Assembly: GCF_011320225.1 (NCBI RefSeq)
Contig: NZ_JAAOEN010000012.1
Coordinates: 1 to 64,000, forward strand
Origin: Phytoactinopolyspora limicola
GTDB taxonomy: Bacteria; Actinomycetota; Actinomycetes; Jiangellales; Jiangellaceae
DNA length: 64,000 nucleotides
Direction of reading: 5' to 3'
Shown one piece after another: positions 1-8,966 of the stretch. Made by a program: the position numbers and the translations under genes. Numbering within the stretch: the first letter of the stretch is position 1; each line of letters opens with the position of its first letter. The notes under the pieces were generated by a model. That model saw nothing but the letters and a program-made list of their open reading frames with translations. It was not told where the DNA came from and did not search any database.

Positions 1-193
1 TGGGGTTAGTGTGGCTAATTGAACAGTGCTTTTCAACCTCCGTAATCTCGCAAGCTAGGCTTTGGTGAGGTTTTCGATACATGTGTTTCGGTAACGGAAA
101 TGCCACTAAGGCCTGGTCAGGTACCATGTTGATCAGTCACGGCTTTGCAACGTTCCCCCTACCCATGGAGTTGTTATCGAATAGAGGGGTCCC

Positions 194-1075
194 ATGACAC
201 GACCTGCAAACACACCTGACACCCGCTTCCAGGAGTACGGCCAGGCATCCGCTTTCACCTTCTGCCGCGAACCCGCCAACGGCATCATCGATGACCTACG
301 CGACGCACCCCGACATACCCACCTTGATCTTGAGGTGCACTTCGTCGAGACCGGTGGAATTACCCTCGACTGCGCCGGGCGGGAAGTCTGGCTGGCACCG
401 GGGGAACTCCTGGCGTTCTGGGGCGGCATCCCGCACCGTGACGTCGACCCTGCGCCTCCGAGAACTGTGTACCACGTCGCTCATGTCCCCATCGTCAACG
501 TTTTGACCTGGACAAACTCCGCCGAAGTGCTCGACCGGATCCTCGCAGGCGAGCTACTGAGAGCAGGAACATCAGATGTCGAAGTGGTCGTCGAAAGCAT
601 GGCGTTCCAACGATGGAGTAAAGATCTGCTAGCCGATGACTCCCGCCTGCGGACTGCCGCGGAGATGGAGATTCAGGCCCGTCTCATCCGTCTGCTGAGC
701 CAAGCGACGGCGACACCGCGCACACGTCCACGCCACCATATCCAAGGTGCCGCGACGCAGCTTGTCGCCCAGGCTATTCGGTTCGCCACCGCACACTTCG
801 TCGATCACATTACGATCGACGATATTGCCCAGGCTGTGGGCAGACATCACGATCACTTGATGACTAGCTTTCGCCGAGTCTGTGGGCTCACCCTCTGGGA
901 GTACGTGGTCAGACTGCGGCTGGCGGAGAGCCAACGCCTTCTCCGAACGACAAACCTACCCATCCGCGCCGTGGCCCACCGGGCAGGATTTGGCTCCACG
1001 AGCGGTATGTACAACGCGTTTCACCGTCACGTTGGCCAAACACCAGCAGCATATCGCTTTGCCAGACACCCCTAG
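194..1075 (+). CDS. AraC/XylS-family transcriptional regulator
   Basis: A 293-residue protein with an N-terminal cupin-like sensor half (about residues 40-115, with HTHLDLEVHF and a WLAPGELLAFWGG stretch) and a C-terminal AraC-type double helix-turn-helix (about 195-290), recognisable by the closing segment AHRAGFGSTSGMYNAFHR and PAAYR. Such proteins sense a small ligand through the cupin and activate or repress nearby promoters. The ATG at 194 follows a purine-rich AGAGGGG. It stands alone, and its target is not visible: the next gene reads toward it from the minus strand. Whether it belongs to the integrated element or to the flank is unresolved, because the left boundary was not found. Confidence 0.85.
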   Translation: MTRPANTPDTRFQEYGQASAFTFCREPANGIIDDLRDAPRHTHLDLEVHFVETGGITLDCAGREVWLAPGELLAFWGGIPHRDVDPAPPRTVYHVAHVPIVNVLTWTNSAEVLDRILAGELLRAGTSDVEVVVESMAFQRWSKDLLADDSRLRTAAEMEIQARLIRLLSQATATPRTRPRHHIQGAATQLVAQAIRFATAHFVDHITIDDIAQAVGRHHDHLMTSFRRVCGLTLWEYVVRLRLAESQRLLRTTNLPIRAVAHRAGFGSTSGMYNAFHRHVGQTPAAYRFARHP

Positions 1076-1223
1076 TCCGCGCTTGGTGTGTCAGAAAAGA
1101 CGGTTTTGCGCCATTACGCATTGGGATTCGAGGAGGTGGGAGACAGAGCGACATGCAGGCCGCTGTGGCCGGGCTGCTCGGAGAAGTCACACCAACGCGG
1201 GCAACCCGACTCACACATCCCGA

Positions 1224-1481
1224 TCACCCACCTGGACGACGTGCCACGAAGGTTCCTTTGGCGGGCAACGTGACGACGATGTTGCGTTGCCGCAGTTCCT
1301 CGGCGGCGCGTCGAACCGTCCCGATTGACACACCCAGCATCGATGCCAGCGCTCGCTCGCCCGGCAGCATCGAACCCGGTGCCATGTTCTGAGACTCGAT
1401 CACAGATGCCAGGTGATCAGCAACTCGGCTGTAGACATAACCAGGAGCCCTGTCGTCGGGGTCGAACTCGTCCCACATCAC
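1224..1481 (-). CDS. Small GntR-family DNA-binding protein
   Basis: An 85-residue protein that is essentially one GntR winged helix-turn-helix, with LPGERALASMLGVSIGTVRR as the recognition region and VVTLPAKGTFVARR as the wing. No effector-binding domain follows, so it resembles the short KorSA/TraR-type repressors that control transfer genes in actinobacterial elements. The first codon is GTG at 1481, with ATG at 1478 as alternative. It overlaps the stop of the upstream minus-strand gene, so the two are probably co-translated. It is a clear paralogue of the GntR protein at 4084-4392. Confidence 0.8.
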   Translation of the reverse strand: MMWDEFDPDDRAPGYVYSRVADHLASVIESQNMAPGSMLPGERALASMLGVSIGTVRRAAEELRQRNIVVTLPAKGTFVARRPGG

Positions 1482-1714
1482 GCACCGCCCGACCCGGACC
1501 CGCCGCCCTCACCCCAACCATCGGGGCGCGAACCAACCACGGGACCAGCGCCACCCGCGGCCGACCGAGCCGCGGCGACGTCGGCATTACTCAACAGCAG
1601 ATCCAGGCACATGATCTCGCGCTGCAAATCCCACAGCGCCGACTGCACCTCAGCCTCAGCCTGTGCCACCCGATCTACCTGACGATTCACCGCACGCCCG
1701 ACATCATCCGACAT
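1478..1714 (-). CDS. Hypothetical protein upstream of GntR
   Basis: A 78-residue protein not recognised as a family. Residues 1-50 look helical (heptad-like, RQVDRVAQAEAEVQSALWDL), followed by an Ala/Gly-rich tail. The ATG at 1714 was chosen; an upstream in-frame GTG at 1765 would add 17 less protein-like residues. Its stop overlaps the start of the GntR gene, which suggests one transcript and possibly a partner role. Confidence 0.5.
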   Translation of the reverse strand: MSDDVGRAVNRQVDRVAQAEAEVQSALWDLQREIMCLDLLLSNADVAAARSAAGGAGPVVGSRPDGWGEGGGSGSGGA

Positions 1715-1796
1715 GACCGCCACCCCGCAACAGCACCAGCGGACATTCGACCTGCCTCCGGGCAAGCGTGATCGATAGGGTGTCTCCCATGGTTCT

Positions 1797-1898
1797 CAAC
1801 CTCCATTCAGGTTGGGTTCCTAGGTCTTGGGTGGCGTTGGCGCGCCGCCCAAGACCGCCAGTTCTGGATACTTCCAGTATACAGCGCATCCACTGCGC
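1797..1898. repeat. Cluster of four inverted repeats
   Basis: Four separate inverted repeats lie in 102 bp: CAACCT/AGGTTG (1797-1814), a 14-bp stem with one mismatch starting GGTCTTGGG (1823-1836 with 1843-1856), CTGGA/TCCAG (1864-1877) and GCGCA/TGCGC (1884-1898). They fill the divergent space between a minus-strand gene and the HTH gene at 1921. This could be a regulator-binding region, a replication or transfer origin, or recombination arm sites. None of these is proved. Confidence 0.6.
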
Positions 1899-1920
1899 AG
1901 CAAGTCCGCTGTAGTCTAGC

Positions 1921-2118
1921 GTGTTCGCCGTGGCGGAGCAGGAACTATGGGACACCAAGGCAGTCGCTGAATATCTGGGAGTGACTGCCTCAACGGTTCG
2001 TGCCTATGTCGCCCGGAACGAGATGCCGGCACCGGACATGAGGCTTGCTGGCGGCTGGGTCTGGCATGCCTCCACGATCCGTGAATGGCACGAGAACCGG
2101 CCGAGCCAGCGCAGTTAG
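1921..2118 (+). CDS. MerR/excisionase-type helix-turn-helix protein
   Basis: A 65-residue protein with the typical small excisionase/MerR-like fold: WDTKAVAEYLGVTASTVRAY (helix-turn-helix) followed by a short wing (GGWVWHASTIREWHENR). Proteins of this size act as recombination directionality factors or small regulators in integrative elements. The GTG at 1921 is the longest start; GTG at 1930 is equally possible. It follows the inverted-repeat cluster at 1797-1898, a plausible binding site. A decayed second copy lies just downstream. Confidence 0.75.
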   Translation: MFAVAEQELWDTKAVAEYLGVTASTVRAYVARNEMPAPDMRLAGGWVWHASTIREWHENRPSQRS

Positions 2119-2287
2119 GCCGACGTCTTGCTCGATCCGTAGGCACAAACACCCATCCAGTTGCCATGCGTAGTTGGGCCGCCTCGAGTAGTTCAGCTGA
2201 CGGACGGCCAGTGGGGTCCGAGGTAGGGATCGGGGTTCTCCTCAGCCCACAGGTGCAACGCTTTGGCCAGGGCCGCGGCTTGCGGCG

Positions 2288-2469
2288 CAGGAGAACTCTG
2301 GGACACCAGCCGGTCGACGAACAATTAAGGTAAACGGCCCGCGACCATCCGGGCCTATGTCGCACGCGGCGAGGCGCAAGGAGCTAACACGAAACTTGCA
2401 GGCGGCTTGCTCTAGCATGCGTGCTCTATCCGCGAATGGCCCCAGAACTGGCCCAGCCAACGCGACTAG
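2288..2469 (+). pseudogene. Decayed duplicate of the HTH gene
   Basis: The 182 bp aligns along its whole length with 1939-2118 of the HTH gene: GGGACACCA, then CGGGCCTATGTCGCACGCGG, then GGCGGCTTG, then CGCGAATGG, ending in CGACTAG against CGCAGTTAG. It contains in-frame stops (TAG in place of a Trp codon) and frame breaks, so it cannot make the protein. This is a tandem duplication in which one copy has decayed. The surrounding 2119-2606 has no other gene that I can support. Confidence 0.8.
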
Positions 2470-2606
2470 CTGGCCACCCCACAACAGCAGCTAGGGACCC
2501 GCTCCGCTTGTCAGTGCCACGCCGCTGACTTAACGACGCGTCGGCCAGAGCGACGGGCCTCGCACACCTCATTGATGAGCACACGGCCAATGGGAGGTGC
2601 GCGGAC

Positions 2607-3428
2607 GTGAACGCCGAACATCACGACCTGGTTCTCAGGGTCGGTACGTTGCGACTGTCGGTGGCCTACGCCAGAACAGTGGCAGGTGAGCTGGGTGATC
2701 GGTGCCAGTATCGGTATGCGGTCGAGTCGACAGACCCCGAGTTGCCCGGAACGTACACCAGTGACGATCTCTACGCCGGCGTCGGCAACGACATCGACAC
2801 TGAGCAGGCCATGCAAGCATTGGGCTCGTTCCTACATGCCGCTGGCGAGTCGTACGGCCTGCGGTTGGCGTACCCGAATCGCGAAACCGAGAATTCGGAC
2901 CTGTTCCCCGAATGGGTGGCAGAAGCGGCGTATCAGAACAGCGAAGAACTGGCGACGCTGGCCCTGGAGCCCCAGCTCATCGCAGACGAAACTCCGGAAC
3001 ACGGCACGAATGTGCAGCAGTACATCGGCGTGGTATTCCAGCAGAGTGACGACGCTGAGCAGACGTTGCGAATCATCAACGGGCAAGGACCCAAGGCAGC
3101 ACTGGAGCATCTTGCGGCGTGGGACTTCGGCGCCGAGACCGAGTACGCGGCCGAGGCCAACGGCCACGTTTACAGCGAGCCGCCAACCGGCAGCCTGGAC
3201 CGTGAATACGCCGATGGTGAGTATGTGCTGACCTACAACCACGCGTTTGGCCACGTCGGCCTGGTCCGCAGGATCCACACCCCATCCGGACCGCCCACGG
3301 ATACCGCGCCATCGACTAAGCAAGCGCCAGCGCACGCGAGACCACATCCTGCGGCGGCGGACCCGAACGCATGGACGACACCGGCATCACAAAGCCAATG
3401 CTCCGGGTTGGAACCACCAAGCCGCTGA
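2607..3428 (+). CDS. Hypothetical protein
   Basis: A 273-residue protein, family not recognised. Residues 1-235 are acidic, mixed alpha/beta in appearance and of normal codon use; the last ~40 residues are Pro/Ala/Thr-rich and probably disordered. No signal peptide, membrane segment or catalytic motif is evident. The GTG start at 2607 has a GGGAGG Shine-Dalgarno sequence at 2591. It stands alone on the plus strand among regulators; 3429-3629 holds nothing I can identify. Confidence 0.55.
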   Translation: MNAEHHDLVLRVGTLRLSVAYARTVAGELGDRCQYRYAVESTDPELPGTYTSDDLYAGVGNDIDTEQAMQALGSFLHAAGESYGLRLAYPNRETENSDLFPEWVAEAAYQNSEELATLALEPQLIADETPEHGTNVQQYIGVVFQQSDDAEQTLRIINGQGPKAALEHLAAWDFGAETEYAAEANGHVYSEPPTGSLDREYADGEYVLTYNHAFGHVGLVRRIHTPSGPPTDTAPSTKQAPAHARPHPAAADPNAWTTPASQSQCSGLEPPSR

Positions 3429-3629
3429 CACGCGACGGCTTGGCTGGTGACAGCACGCCTCTTCTGCCTACCGGCAAGTTCCCGCACGGACAGCACATCG
3501 AATCCGGCTCAGAGATCGGACCTCCGAACGACGCCCGGGTCCAAGCCCGCTCGCCTCCCGTGCCTGCGAACGCTCACACACATCCCGCCTCGCGCCACCA
3601 GCAGCTTGGCCCGATCGCAACGCCAAGAG

Positions 3630-4091
3630 TCAGCTTTCCTCGTCACTACCGGGTACTAGCCCGCCATGCAGAAGTTGGTGGACTCGCTGGTGGGAGACGC
3701 CGAGGATGGTGCCAATATCACGCAACGACAGTCCCGCGTCAGCGAGCATCCGCGCTGCGGCACGATGCTCAACAGCAGCGGCACTGTTTGCCCAGGACGC
3801 GGTGCGTCGCAGGTCGTGAGCCTGAGTGATGTGCCGTTTGACGTCTTGAGGAAGCAGGGGCAGCACGTCAACCACGACTTCGTCCGGGAGCAGGTCAAGG
3901 TGAGCGGCGATGCCGGACCGCTGATGCTCAGCTGCGTGGGTTAGCAGCGCCACGTTTGAGCGCACTTCGGGGTGCTGGTTGCAGTGGACCAGCCAGCGCC
4001 CGTCGTGCCGAACTGCGGTGCTCGTGAACCTCCACCGACGGAGCCTCTGCTCCGAACTCCCCGAGACAACAGGTCGAGGTTGATCAGTCAT
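3630..4091 (-). CDS. HTH protein co-transcribed with GntR
   Basis: A 153-residue protein with a C-terminal helix-turn-helix resembling sigma-70 region 4 or resolvase-type HTH (MLADAGLSLRDIGTILGVSH at about 110-130). The middle part (LHCNQHPEVRSN-like; LLPDEVVVDVLPLLP) has no recognised fold. The ATG at 4091 was chosen because it overlaps the stop of the upstream GntR gene by 8 bp; a longer reading frame upstream only reads GntR DNA out of frame. It is probably a regulator of the element. Confidence 0.65.
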   Translation of the reverse strand: MTDQPRPVVSGSSEQRLRRWRFTSTAVRHDGRWLVHCNQHPEVRSNVALLTHAAEHQRSGIAAHLDLLPDEVVVDVLPLLPQDVKRHITQAHDLRRTASWANSAAAVEHRAAARMLADAGLSLRDIGTILGVSHQRVHQLLHGGLVPGSDEES

Positions 4092-4392
4092 CGTCGCCTC
4101 GCCCACGCCTCCCCGTAGTCGGCCGATGAGCGCCTTCGCCCGGCATGGTCGACCGGGCGACGTAGGTGCCTTTAGCGGGCAGCGTGACGACGAGGCCACG
4201 TTCGCGCAGGAGCTCGGTGGCGCGGCGCACGGTCCCGACGGACACGCCGTGTTCCGCGGCGAGGTCACGCTCGCCAAGCATGCGGGCACGTGGTGGGTGC
4301 GTACCATCGTTGATGCGGGCAGTGAGGTAGTCGGCGAAGGCCACGTACAGATAGCTCAGATCGGCCTGGTCAGGGTCAAACTCCGGAACCAT
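4084..4392 (-). CDS. Small GntR-family DNA-binding protein
   Basis: A 102-residue GntR winged helix (MLGERDLAAEHGVSVGTVRR, then VVTLPAKGTYVAR) plus a short basic/acidic tail, without a ligand-binding domain. It is a paralogue of the protein at 1224-1481 and is likewise likely to repress transfer or regulatory promoters. It is the middle gene of a minus-strand operon (4705 to 3630): a 4-bp gap from the upstream gene and an 8-bp overlap with the downstream HTH gene. Confidence 0.8.
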   Translation of the reverse strand: MVPEFDPDQADLSYLYVAFADYLTARINDGTHPPRARMLGERDLAAEHGVSVGTVRRATELLRERGLVVTLPAKGTYVARSTMPGEGAHRPTTGRRGRGDDD

Positions 4393-4396
4393 GGCT

Positions 4397-4705
4397 CTAG
4401 CTCGCGTATGACCGGCGCGCCTGCGCCAGTAGCGTGGCTAGGGTTTCGACCTGTCGCCAGTCGAACACCAAACACTCCTGACCAGCGGAGACTTCCAGTC
4501 GGCGCTGACCGACGCCGGTGCTGATGACCGCGACACCGAGGAAGCTGGGATTGCGTTCTGATCCAGCTCGGGCTTCACCGAGATAGCGCCGGCACGGTCC
4601 ACGATGGGAGTAGGGCTCGTCGCACCAGCGCAGCTGCTGACAGTGCTGGGGGCGGGTATCGAGGCTGGTCGACGTGGGCGTGAGCGGGTTGGGTAGCGTA
4701 CCCAT
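4397..4705 (-). CDS. Conserved-looking hypothetical protein, first gene of GntR operon
   Basis: A 102-residue protein, unrecognised. It carries a CxxxxSHRGxC-type cluster (CDEPYSHRGPC, about residues 28-38) that could bind a metal, and a predicted helical C-terminus (WRQVETLATLLAQARRSY). The ATG at 4705 is preceded by a strong AGGAGGAG. It heads the operon with the GntR and HTH genes, so promoter elements for all three should lie at 4706-4815. Confidence 0.55.
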   Translation of the reverse strand: MGTLPNPLTPTSTSLDTRPQHCQQLRWCDEPYSHRGPCRRYLGEARAGSERNPSFLGVAVISTGVGQRRLEVSAGQECLVFDWRQVETLATLLAQARRSYAS

Positions 4706-4815
4706 CGGGTCTCCTCCTGTTACGGCAGGTAGGGGATCAAGGGGTCGTCGTGGAGTGTCCGCTCCCGGCGGCCCCGCCTGGCAAAAAGGCGTGTCTGGTT
4801 AGTTGATCAGCTCCT

Positions 4816-5163
4816 TCAAGTCACGGATTGGCGGACGTTGGCGACGTCCTCATGCCGGGCGGATCGATGCCGCGCACCGCGGGTCGTGACGATCACGGCA
4901 AGGTTGACGGGAACGAAGACAAGCAGCTTCAAGCCGTTCCAGATGAACAGGCCAACGCCCCCGTACAGCCACTCCGGTGCACCGCGATCCACAAGGACCG
5001 TGCAGACGGCGGCGGCGTACAGATACCCGGCCCCAGAGAGCAGCGCAATCAGGGTGGCTGTGAGGTCTCGCCGCGTGCGCAGGTATGCGAGCAGCACGTT
5101 CGTCGGCGCGTAAGTGAGCAGTCGGTAGTAGCCGCCGCCGAGGCGGCCGATCAAACGGAACAT
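4816..5163 (-). CDS. Small integral membrane protein
   Basis: A 115-residue protein with two or three hydrophobic segments (about residues 38-58 and 66-92) and a charged C-terminus. The ATG at 5163 has a GGGAGGA ribosome-binding site. It sits directly downstream of the relaxase gene in the same orientation, so it may travel with the transfer region. No family is recognised. Confidence 0.6.
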   Translation of the reverse strand: MFRLIGRLGGGYYRLLTYAPTNVLLAYLRTRRDLTATLIALLSGAGYLYAAAVCTVLVDRGAPEWLYGGVGLFIWNGLKLLVFVPVNLAVIVTTRGARHRSARHEDVANVRQSVT

Positions 5164-5275
5164 CGTGGCATCCTCCCACCATCGAAGACGGTGACAACTG
5201 TGGAATGCGGCCCCATGAGTTGAAAGGACGCCCGAGATTCGGGGTTCGCCGCCCAGGCTAGAAGCTGGGACGGAC

Positions 5276-5297
5276 AGACATTACTGCCGCAATGTCT
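5276..5297. promoter_or_regulatory. Inverted repeat AGACATT-n8-AATGTCT
   Basis: A perfect 7-bp inverted repeat with an 8-bp spacer lies in the 221-bp gap between the relaxase stop and the small membrane gene. It has the size of a dimeric regulator site and would suit one of the GntR or HTH proteins nearby. The assignment is inference. Confidence 0.4.
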
Positions 5298-5384
5298 AAC
5301 ACTACGCCGGGTCGGCCGCTGTCGCCATCGATACCGACGGCGTGGCGGCTATCAGGATCACCGCGTGCTCCGCTCCCGGTGGGC

Positions 5385-8300
5385 TCAGAGGTCCCGGTCC
5401 ATCACCGGATGGTCGGGCGACTCATGGCTGGCGGCAGGTTGCTGGGCTGTGGCGTCGTGTGCGAGCCGGCGCGCCCGTTCCAACGCCGCGCGGGCATAAG
5501 CCGTGTCCGTGCGCCAGCGTTCGCTCGGCACGGTTACGGAACCGAGGGGGTGGGCATCGGTGATGCCGTGACGATCTCGGTACGCGGCCACAGTGACCAC
5601 TGCGCGTCGCCAAGCTGCCCGCCGCCGTGGCTCGTGCGGGTCGTTGCCGAGCCGACGCACCCAATCCGCTCGCTCCTCAATAGCAGCGCCGGCGAGCGTG
5701 TTTGCCCGGCGTTCGACGAGCCGGTGCCGTTCAGCCAACGCCTCCCGCGCCGACGCATCCATGGGGCCGACAGCTGTTGGGATCAGCCCAGCGATCAGCT
5801 CCGGCGGACGCTGACCACCGGTGTGCCGGGGAGGAACGGCGGCGATGAGGCGTCGGTGCAGCACTGCGGCGATGTCCTCGGCGTCGTCGAGGCCGCGTCG
5901 TGTGACGAGGCGCGGCAAGAGCGAGTCGACGTCGCAGTGGTGGGCTTCGGCACGGCGCAATGTCGCAGCCAGCGGACCAAACGCCTCCGAGTTGACGACC
6001 GCCACCGCCTGCTCGGGCGACAATCCGCACGTTTGCACGAGCGTCGCCCAGCGTCCCCGCTGCGCCTCCGCGGCAATGGTCTCGTACTCCGCCGCCAGCT
6101 GCGCGATGCTCATCCAACGCTCTTGTTCGGCCCGCAGCGTCTCATGTGCGGATGGCTCCGCGCCACGTCGTGCGAGCACGCCCGTCAGGACTGCGGTGGC
6201 GGTGACATCGTCCTCGCTGACCGGCTTCTGGTGCTGTTCCAGGTGCGACTGATCGGTCGCCACGTAGGCGGTGTTGCGGGTGCGGCCGCGGGTCATCGCA
6301 ACGTAGAACGCCTCGCGGGTCATCGACGGCGAGGCGACCACGGCGTGGGCAGTGTCCACCGTGACACCTTGCGCCCGGTGCACCGTCACGGCGTAGGCAA
6401 GTTCGACGTGCTCACTGACATAGTCGGGCGGCAACGTCACACTCGAACTAGGATGCCCGGCGCGGCGGACGACGACGGAACCGCCGTCGCCGATGCCGGT
6501 GACCGTCCACCGATCGCCGTTCTTCACCCACCCCCGCCCGCTCGCCAACCTCCTATCGTTACGGCGAGTGACCACCAGATCGCCGACACTGGCCCGCGTA
6601 CCGTCGTGAAGGTTCACCTCGCACGTAGCGAGTACCTCTCCAGCGACGATGCGGTCCAGTTGTGCTCTGGCATTCAGGGCCGAGACAGTGTCGATGGTCT
6701 CCGCGATCATGATCGATGCGTGCCCGGCATCGAGATCGTTGCGCCAAGCGGTGTAGGCAGCGTCGAGAATGTCGTCGAGTTTTCCGCCGACGACGCGGCC
6801 ACGCTGGTCGTACATCTCGACGACGGCGGTATCGCCGCGGCGTAGCCGCAGTGACGCGGACCGTTCCCACGCATGGTGGAAACGGCGTACACCGGTCAGC
6901 TCCGCCACGTCGTTCCCGCGGTCACGCACCAACAACCCGAACGCACCACCAGCATCGACCGCGGCGAGCTGCGCCCAGTCCCCAACCAGCAGAACTTTCG
7001 CCCCCGCCCGTGCGGCGTGACTGGCGATGGTGTCAAGCGTGAACGTCCCGGCCATCGACGCCTCATCCACGATGATCAACTGACCTCGCCGCAGCGGCCA
7101 CCGCCCGGCCGTACGCTCGCGCAACCATTTGGCTGTGTTCTCGCACGCCACCCCGAGATCAGCGGCAAGAACCTCCGCCGCTGTGGCCGAGGGCGCCAGC
7201 CCGATCACCGACCCAGGACCGTGGGCGACTTCCCAGGCCCGGCGCATGCCCCGCATCGTGGTGGTCTTTCCGGCTCCAGCCGCGCCCACGAGCACGTCCA
7301 CGGTCCGTCCAGATGTCACGATCTTGGTGATCGCGTCCACCTGCTCTGCGGCGAGCGCGCCGCCGTCGTGGATGTCTCGACGTACAAGCCGCGGACTGTC
7401 AGCCACATTCGCGCGGGGTGCAGTGGTGGCGCGCGCATGGTCCAGAAGCCGGTGCTCGGCGGCCAACAGCTCCGTCGACGTGAACACCTCGCCGTGCCGT
7501 GGCCGGAACACCGACGTGCCATCCGCGCGGCGCCACGGCTCCGGTGAAGATGCCACCTCCGGTGGGGTCAACCGCAACGAGAAACGCTCGGCCGCATCGA
7601 CCACCCGTGCCACGGCAGCTTCCCGATCAGTCGTGCTGGCGAAACGCATGTGCATCAACGTGCGCGACGCTTCAGCATGCAAGTTCCACCGCGTCCACGT
7701 GGCACGCTTCTCCCCCACCGCACGCACCACCTGCGTCGCAAGTGCACGCACATCGGTATCGGCAACCTGGCCCGCACGCAACGCCGTTGCATGCGTTGAC
7801 GACGTGCCACACAGGTTGCGCGCCCATGTTGCCGCGTCCACGCCGAGCACAGCGGTCACGCGTCGTCGCCAGTCGTCGGTCAACTCGGCCAGCGACCGCA
7901 CCATCTTCTCCGGCCGCGTCGACAGCGTCGCCTGCGCCCGCAGCCGAATCACGACATCGGTGCTGGGGCGACGCCCGTGCGCATCAACGTAGGCGGCGAT
8001 CAGGCGGTCGGTTTCGGCGTCGATTTTGCCACTGCGGGACGAGAACGACGTCAACAGCTCATCCGGCACGCCGGCGATCTCCCACGCCGGGTTGCGGTCC
8101 CGCCCACGCGGGCGCGCTTGCCACGTAATGCCCAGGTCAAGTGTGAGGCGATCCGCCAGCAACGCGTTGTAGTGCTCGGACAGCGCCACCGTCGCCGCGT
8201 GCAACGGCCGCCCGTCTAACGTCCGCCATGCGCCGTCGCGGACCGTGTGCACCTTGTTCGACACCACAATATGCGTGTGCAATTGCGGATCACCCGCACG

Positions 8301-8966
8301 CGAGTCGTAATGATCGAACGCGGTCGCCACGACCCCGGTGACCTCGGCCTGTGCAACAGCTCCGTCCAGGCCTGCACGACCAACGCGTGTTGTTGCGACT
8401 TCCCGTTCCAAGAGTGCAACTGTGTCGGCGATGGCGGCGTGGTGCGCACGCGCGATCCGTGCTTGCGTCGCCGCATCGCTGATCGCCCAGAGCACGCTCA
8501 CGCTCTTCGGAACCGAGAACGTGAAGTCGTAGCCGGCAACCGCCCGCCGGTTCCCCCGACGAGACTCCTCAGCTTCGATGGCCGAGACGGCCTCGGAACG
8601 TTCACGCTCAGTGAGCGCAGGGTCGAGGCGAGCGACGCGGTCGTTGACACGGTCCTGCACGGACGCGAACACCGGGAACGCCCGACCCAACGGATCACCA
8701 GTGACCGGATGCCTTCCCTCCCCCAGCAGAAGCCTCAACTGCTCCTCAGCCACCACGTCCCCCGCGACGACGTCGGAGGCGAGGCTGCCCACGCCGCTGC
8801 CTAGCCACCAACCAGGCGGTGTGCCCTTCTCGGTGTAGTACCGGACCAACGGCTCAGAGAGGCGACGACGCCCGTCGCCGGCGGCCACCGACTTGAGAAG
8901 ATAGGCGTAGCCGCTGCCCGCAGACATCACCCGCATCGACACCGTCACACCCGTCAGGTGCGCCAC
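5385..8966 (-). CDS. MobF-family conjugative relaxase-helicase (TrwC/TraA type)
   Basis: A 1193-residue protein that nicks the element at oriT, stays bound to the 5' end and unwinds the strand for transfer. The N-terminal TrwC relaxase domain (about 10-330) has the nicking tyrosines at Y43/Y44 (VRYYTEKG) and the metal-binding histidines H219, H230 and H232 (HYDSRAGDPQLHTH). The C-terminal half is a RecD-like superfamily 1 helicase with Walker A GAAGAGKTTT (561-570), Walker B VDEAS (633-637) and a late motif AYAVTVHRAQGVTVDTAH. GTG at 8966 has GAGG just upstream; GTG/ATG codons at 8948-8936 are alternatives. Length and domain order are normal for actinobacterial ICEs. A long plus-strand frame inside it is a shadow. 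Confidence 0.95.
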   Translation of the reverse strand: MAHLTGVTVSMRVMSAGSGYAYLLKSVAAGDGRRRLSEPLVRYYTEKGTPPGWWLGSGVGSLASDVVAGDVVAEEQLRLLLGEGRHPVTGDPLGRAFPVFASVQDRVNDRVARLDPALTERERSEAVSAIEAEESRRGNRRAVAGYDFTFSVPKSVSVLWAISDAATQARIARAHHAAIADTVALLEREVATTRVGRAGLDGAVAQAEVTGVVATAFDHYDSRAGDPQLHTHIVVSNKVHTVRDGAWRTLDGRPLHAATVALSEHYNALLADRLTLDLGITWQARPRGRDRNPAWEIAGVPDELLTSFSSRSGKIDAETDRLIAAYVDAHGRRPSTDVVIRLRAQATLSTRPEKMVRSLAELTDDWRRRVTAVLGVDAATWARNLCGTSSTHATALRAGQVADTDVRALATQVVRAVGEKRATWTRWNLHAEASRTLMHMRFASTTDREAAVARVVDAAERFSLRLTPPEVASSPEPWRRADGTSVFRPRHGEVFTSTELLAAEHRLLDHARATTAPRANVADSPRLVRRDIHDGGALAAEQVDAITKIVTSGRTVDVLVGAAGAGKTTTMRGMRRAWEVAHGPGSVIGLAPSATAAEVLAADLGVACENTAKWLRERTAGRWPLRRGQLIIVDEASMAGTFTLDTIASHAARAGAKVLLVGDWAQLAAVDAGGAFGLLVRDRGNDVAELTGVRRFHHAWERSASLRLRRGDTAVVEMYDQRGRVVGGKLDDILDAAYTAWRNDLDAGHASIMIAETIDTVSALNARAQLDRIVAGEVLATCEVNLHDGTRASVGDLVVTRRNDRRLASGRGWVKNGDRWTVTGIGDGGSVVVRRAGHPSSSVTLPPDYVSEHVELAYAVTVHRAQGVTVDTAHAVVASPSMTREAFYVAMTRGRTRNTAYVATDQSHLEQHQKPVSEDDVTATAVLTGVLARRGAEPSAHETLRAEQERWMSIAQLAAEYETIAAEAQRGRWATLVQTCGLSPEQAVAVVNSEAFGPLAATLRRAEAHHCDVDSLLPRLVTRRGLDDAEDIAAVLHRRLIAAVPPRHTGGQRPPELIAGLIPTAVGPMDASAREALAERHRLVERRANTLAGAAIEERADWVRRLGNDPHEPRRRAAWRRAVVTVAAYRDRHGITDAHPLGSVTVPSERWRTDTAYARAALERARRLAHDATAQQPAASHESPDHPVMDRDL

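Noticed and set aside
1-1223. Left attachment site (second copy of tRNA-Leu 3' end)
   Set aside because: No stretch resembling GGGACTTGAACCCCCACC was seen here, so the left ICE junction is not claimed inside the window.
5292-6845. Long plus-strand frame of 517 codons
   Set aside because: It lies wholly opposite the relaxase-helicase gene, whose motifs are unmistakable; its Arg/Asp/Val-rich translation has no domain.
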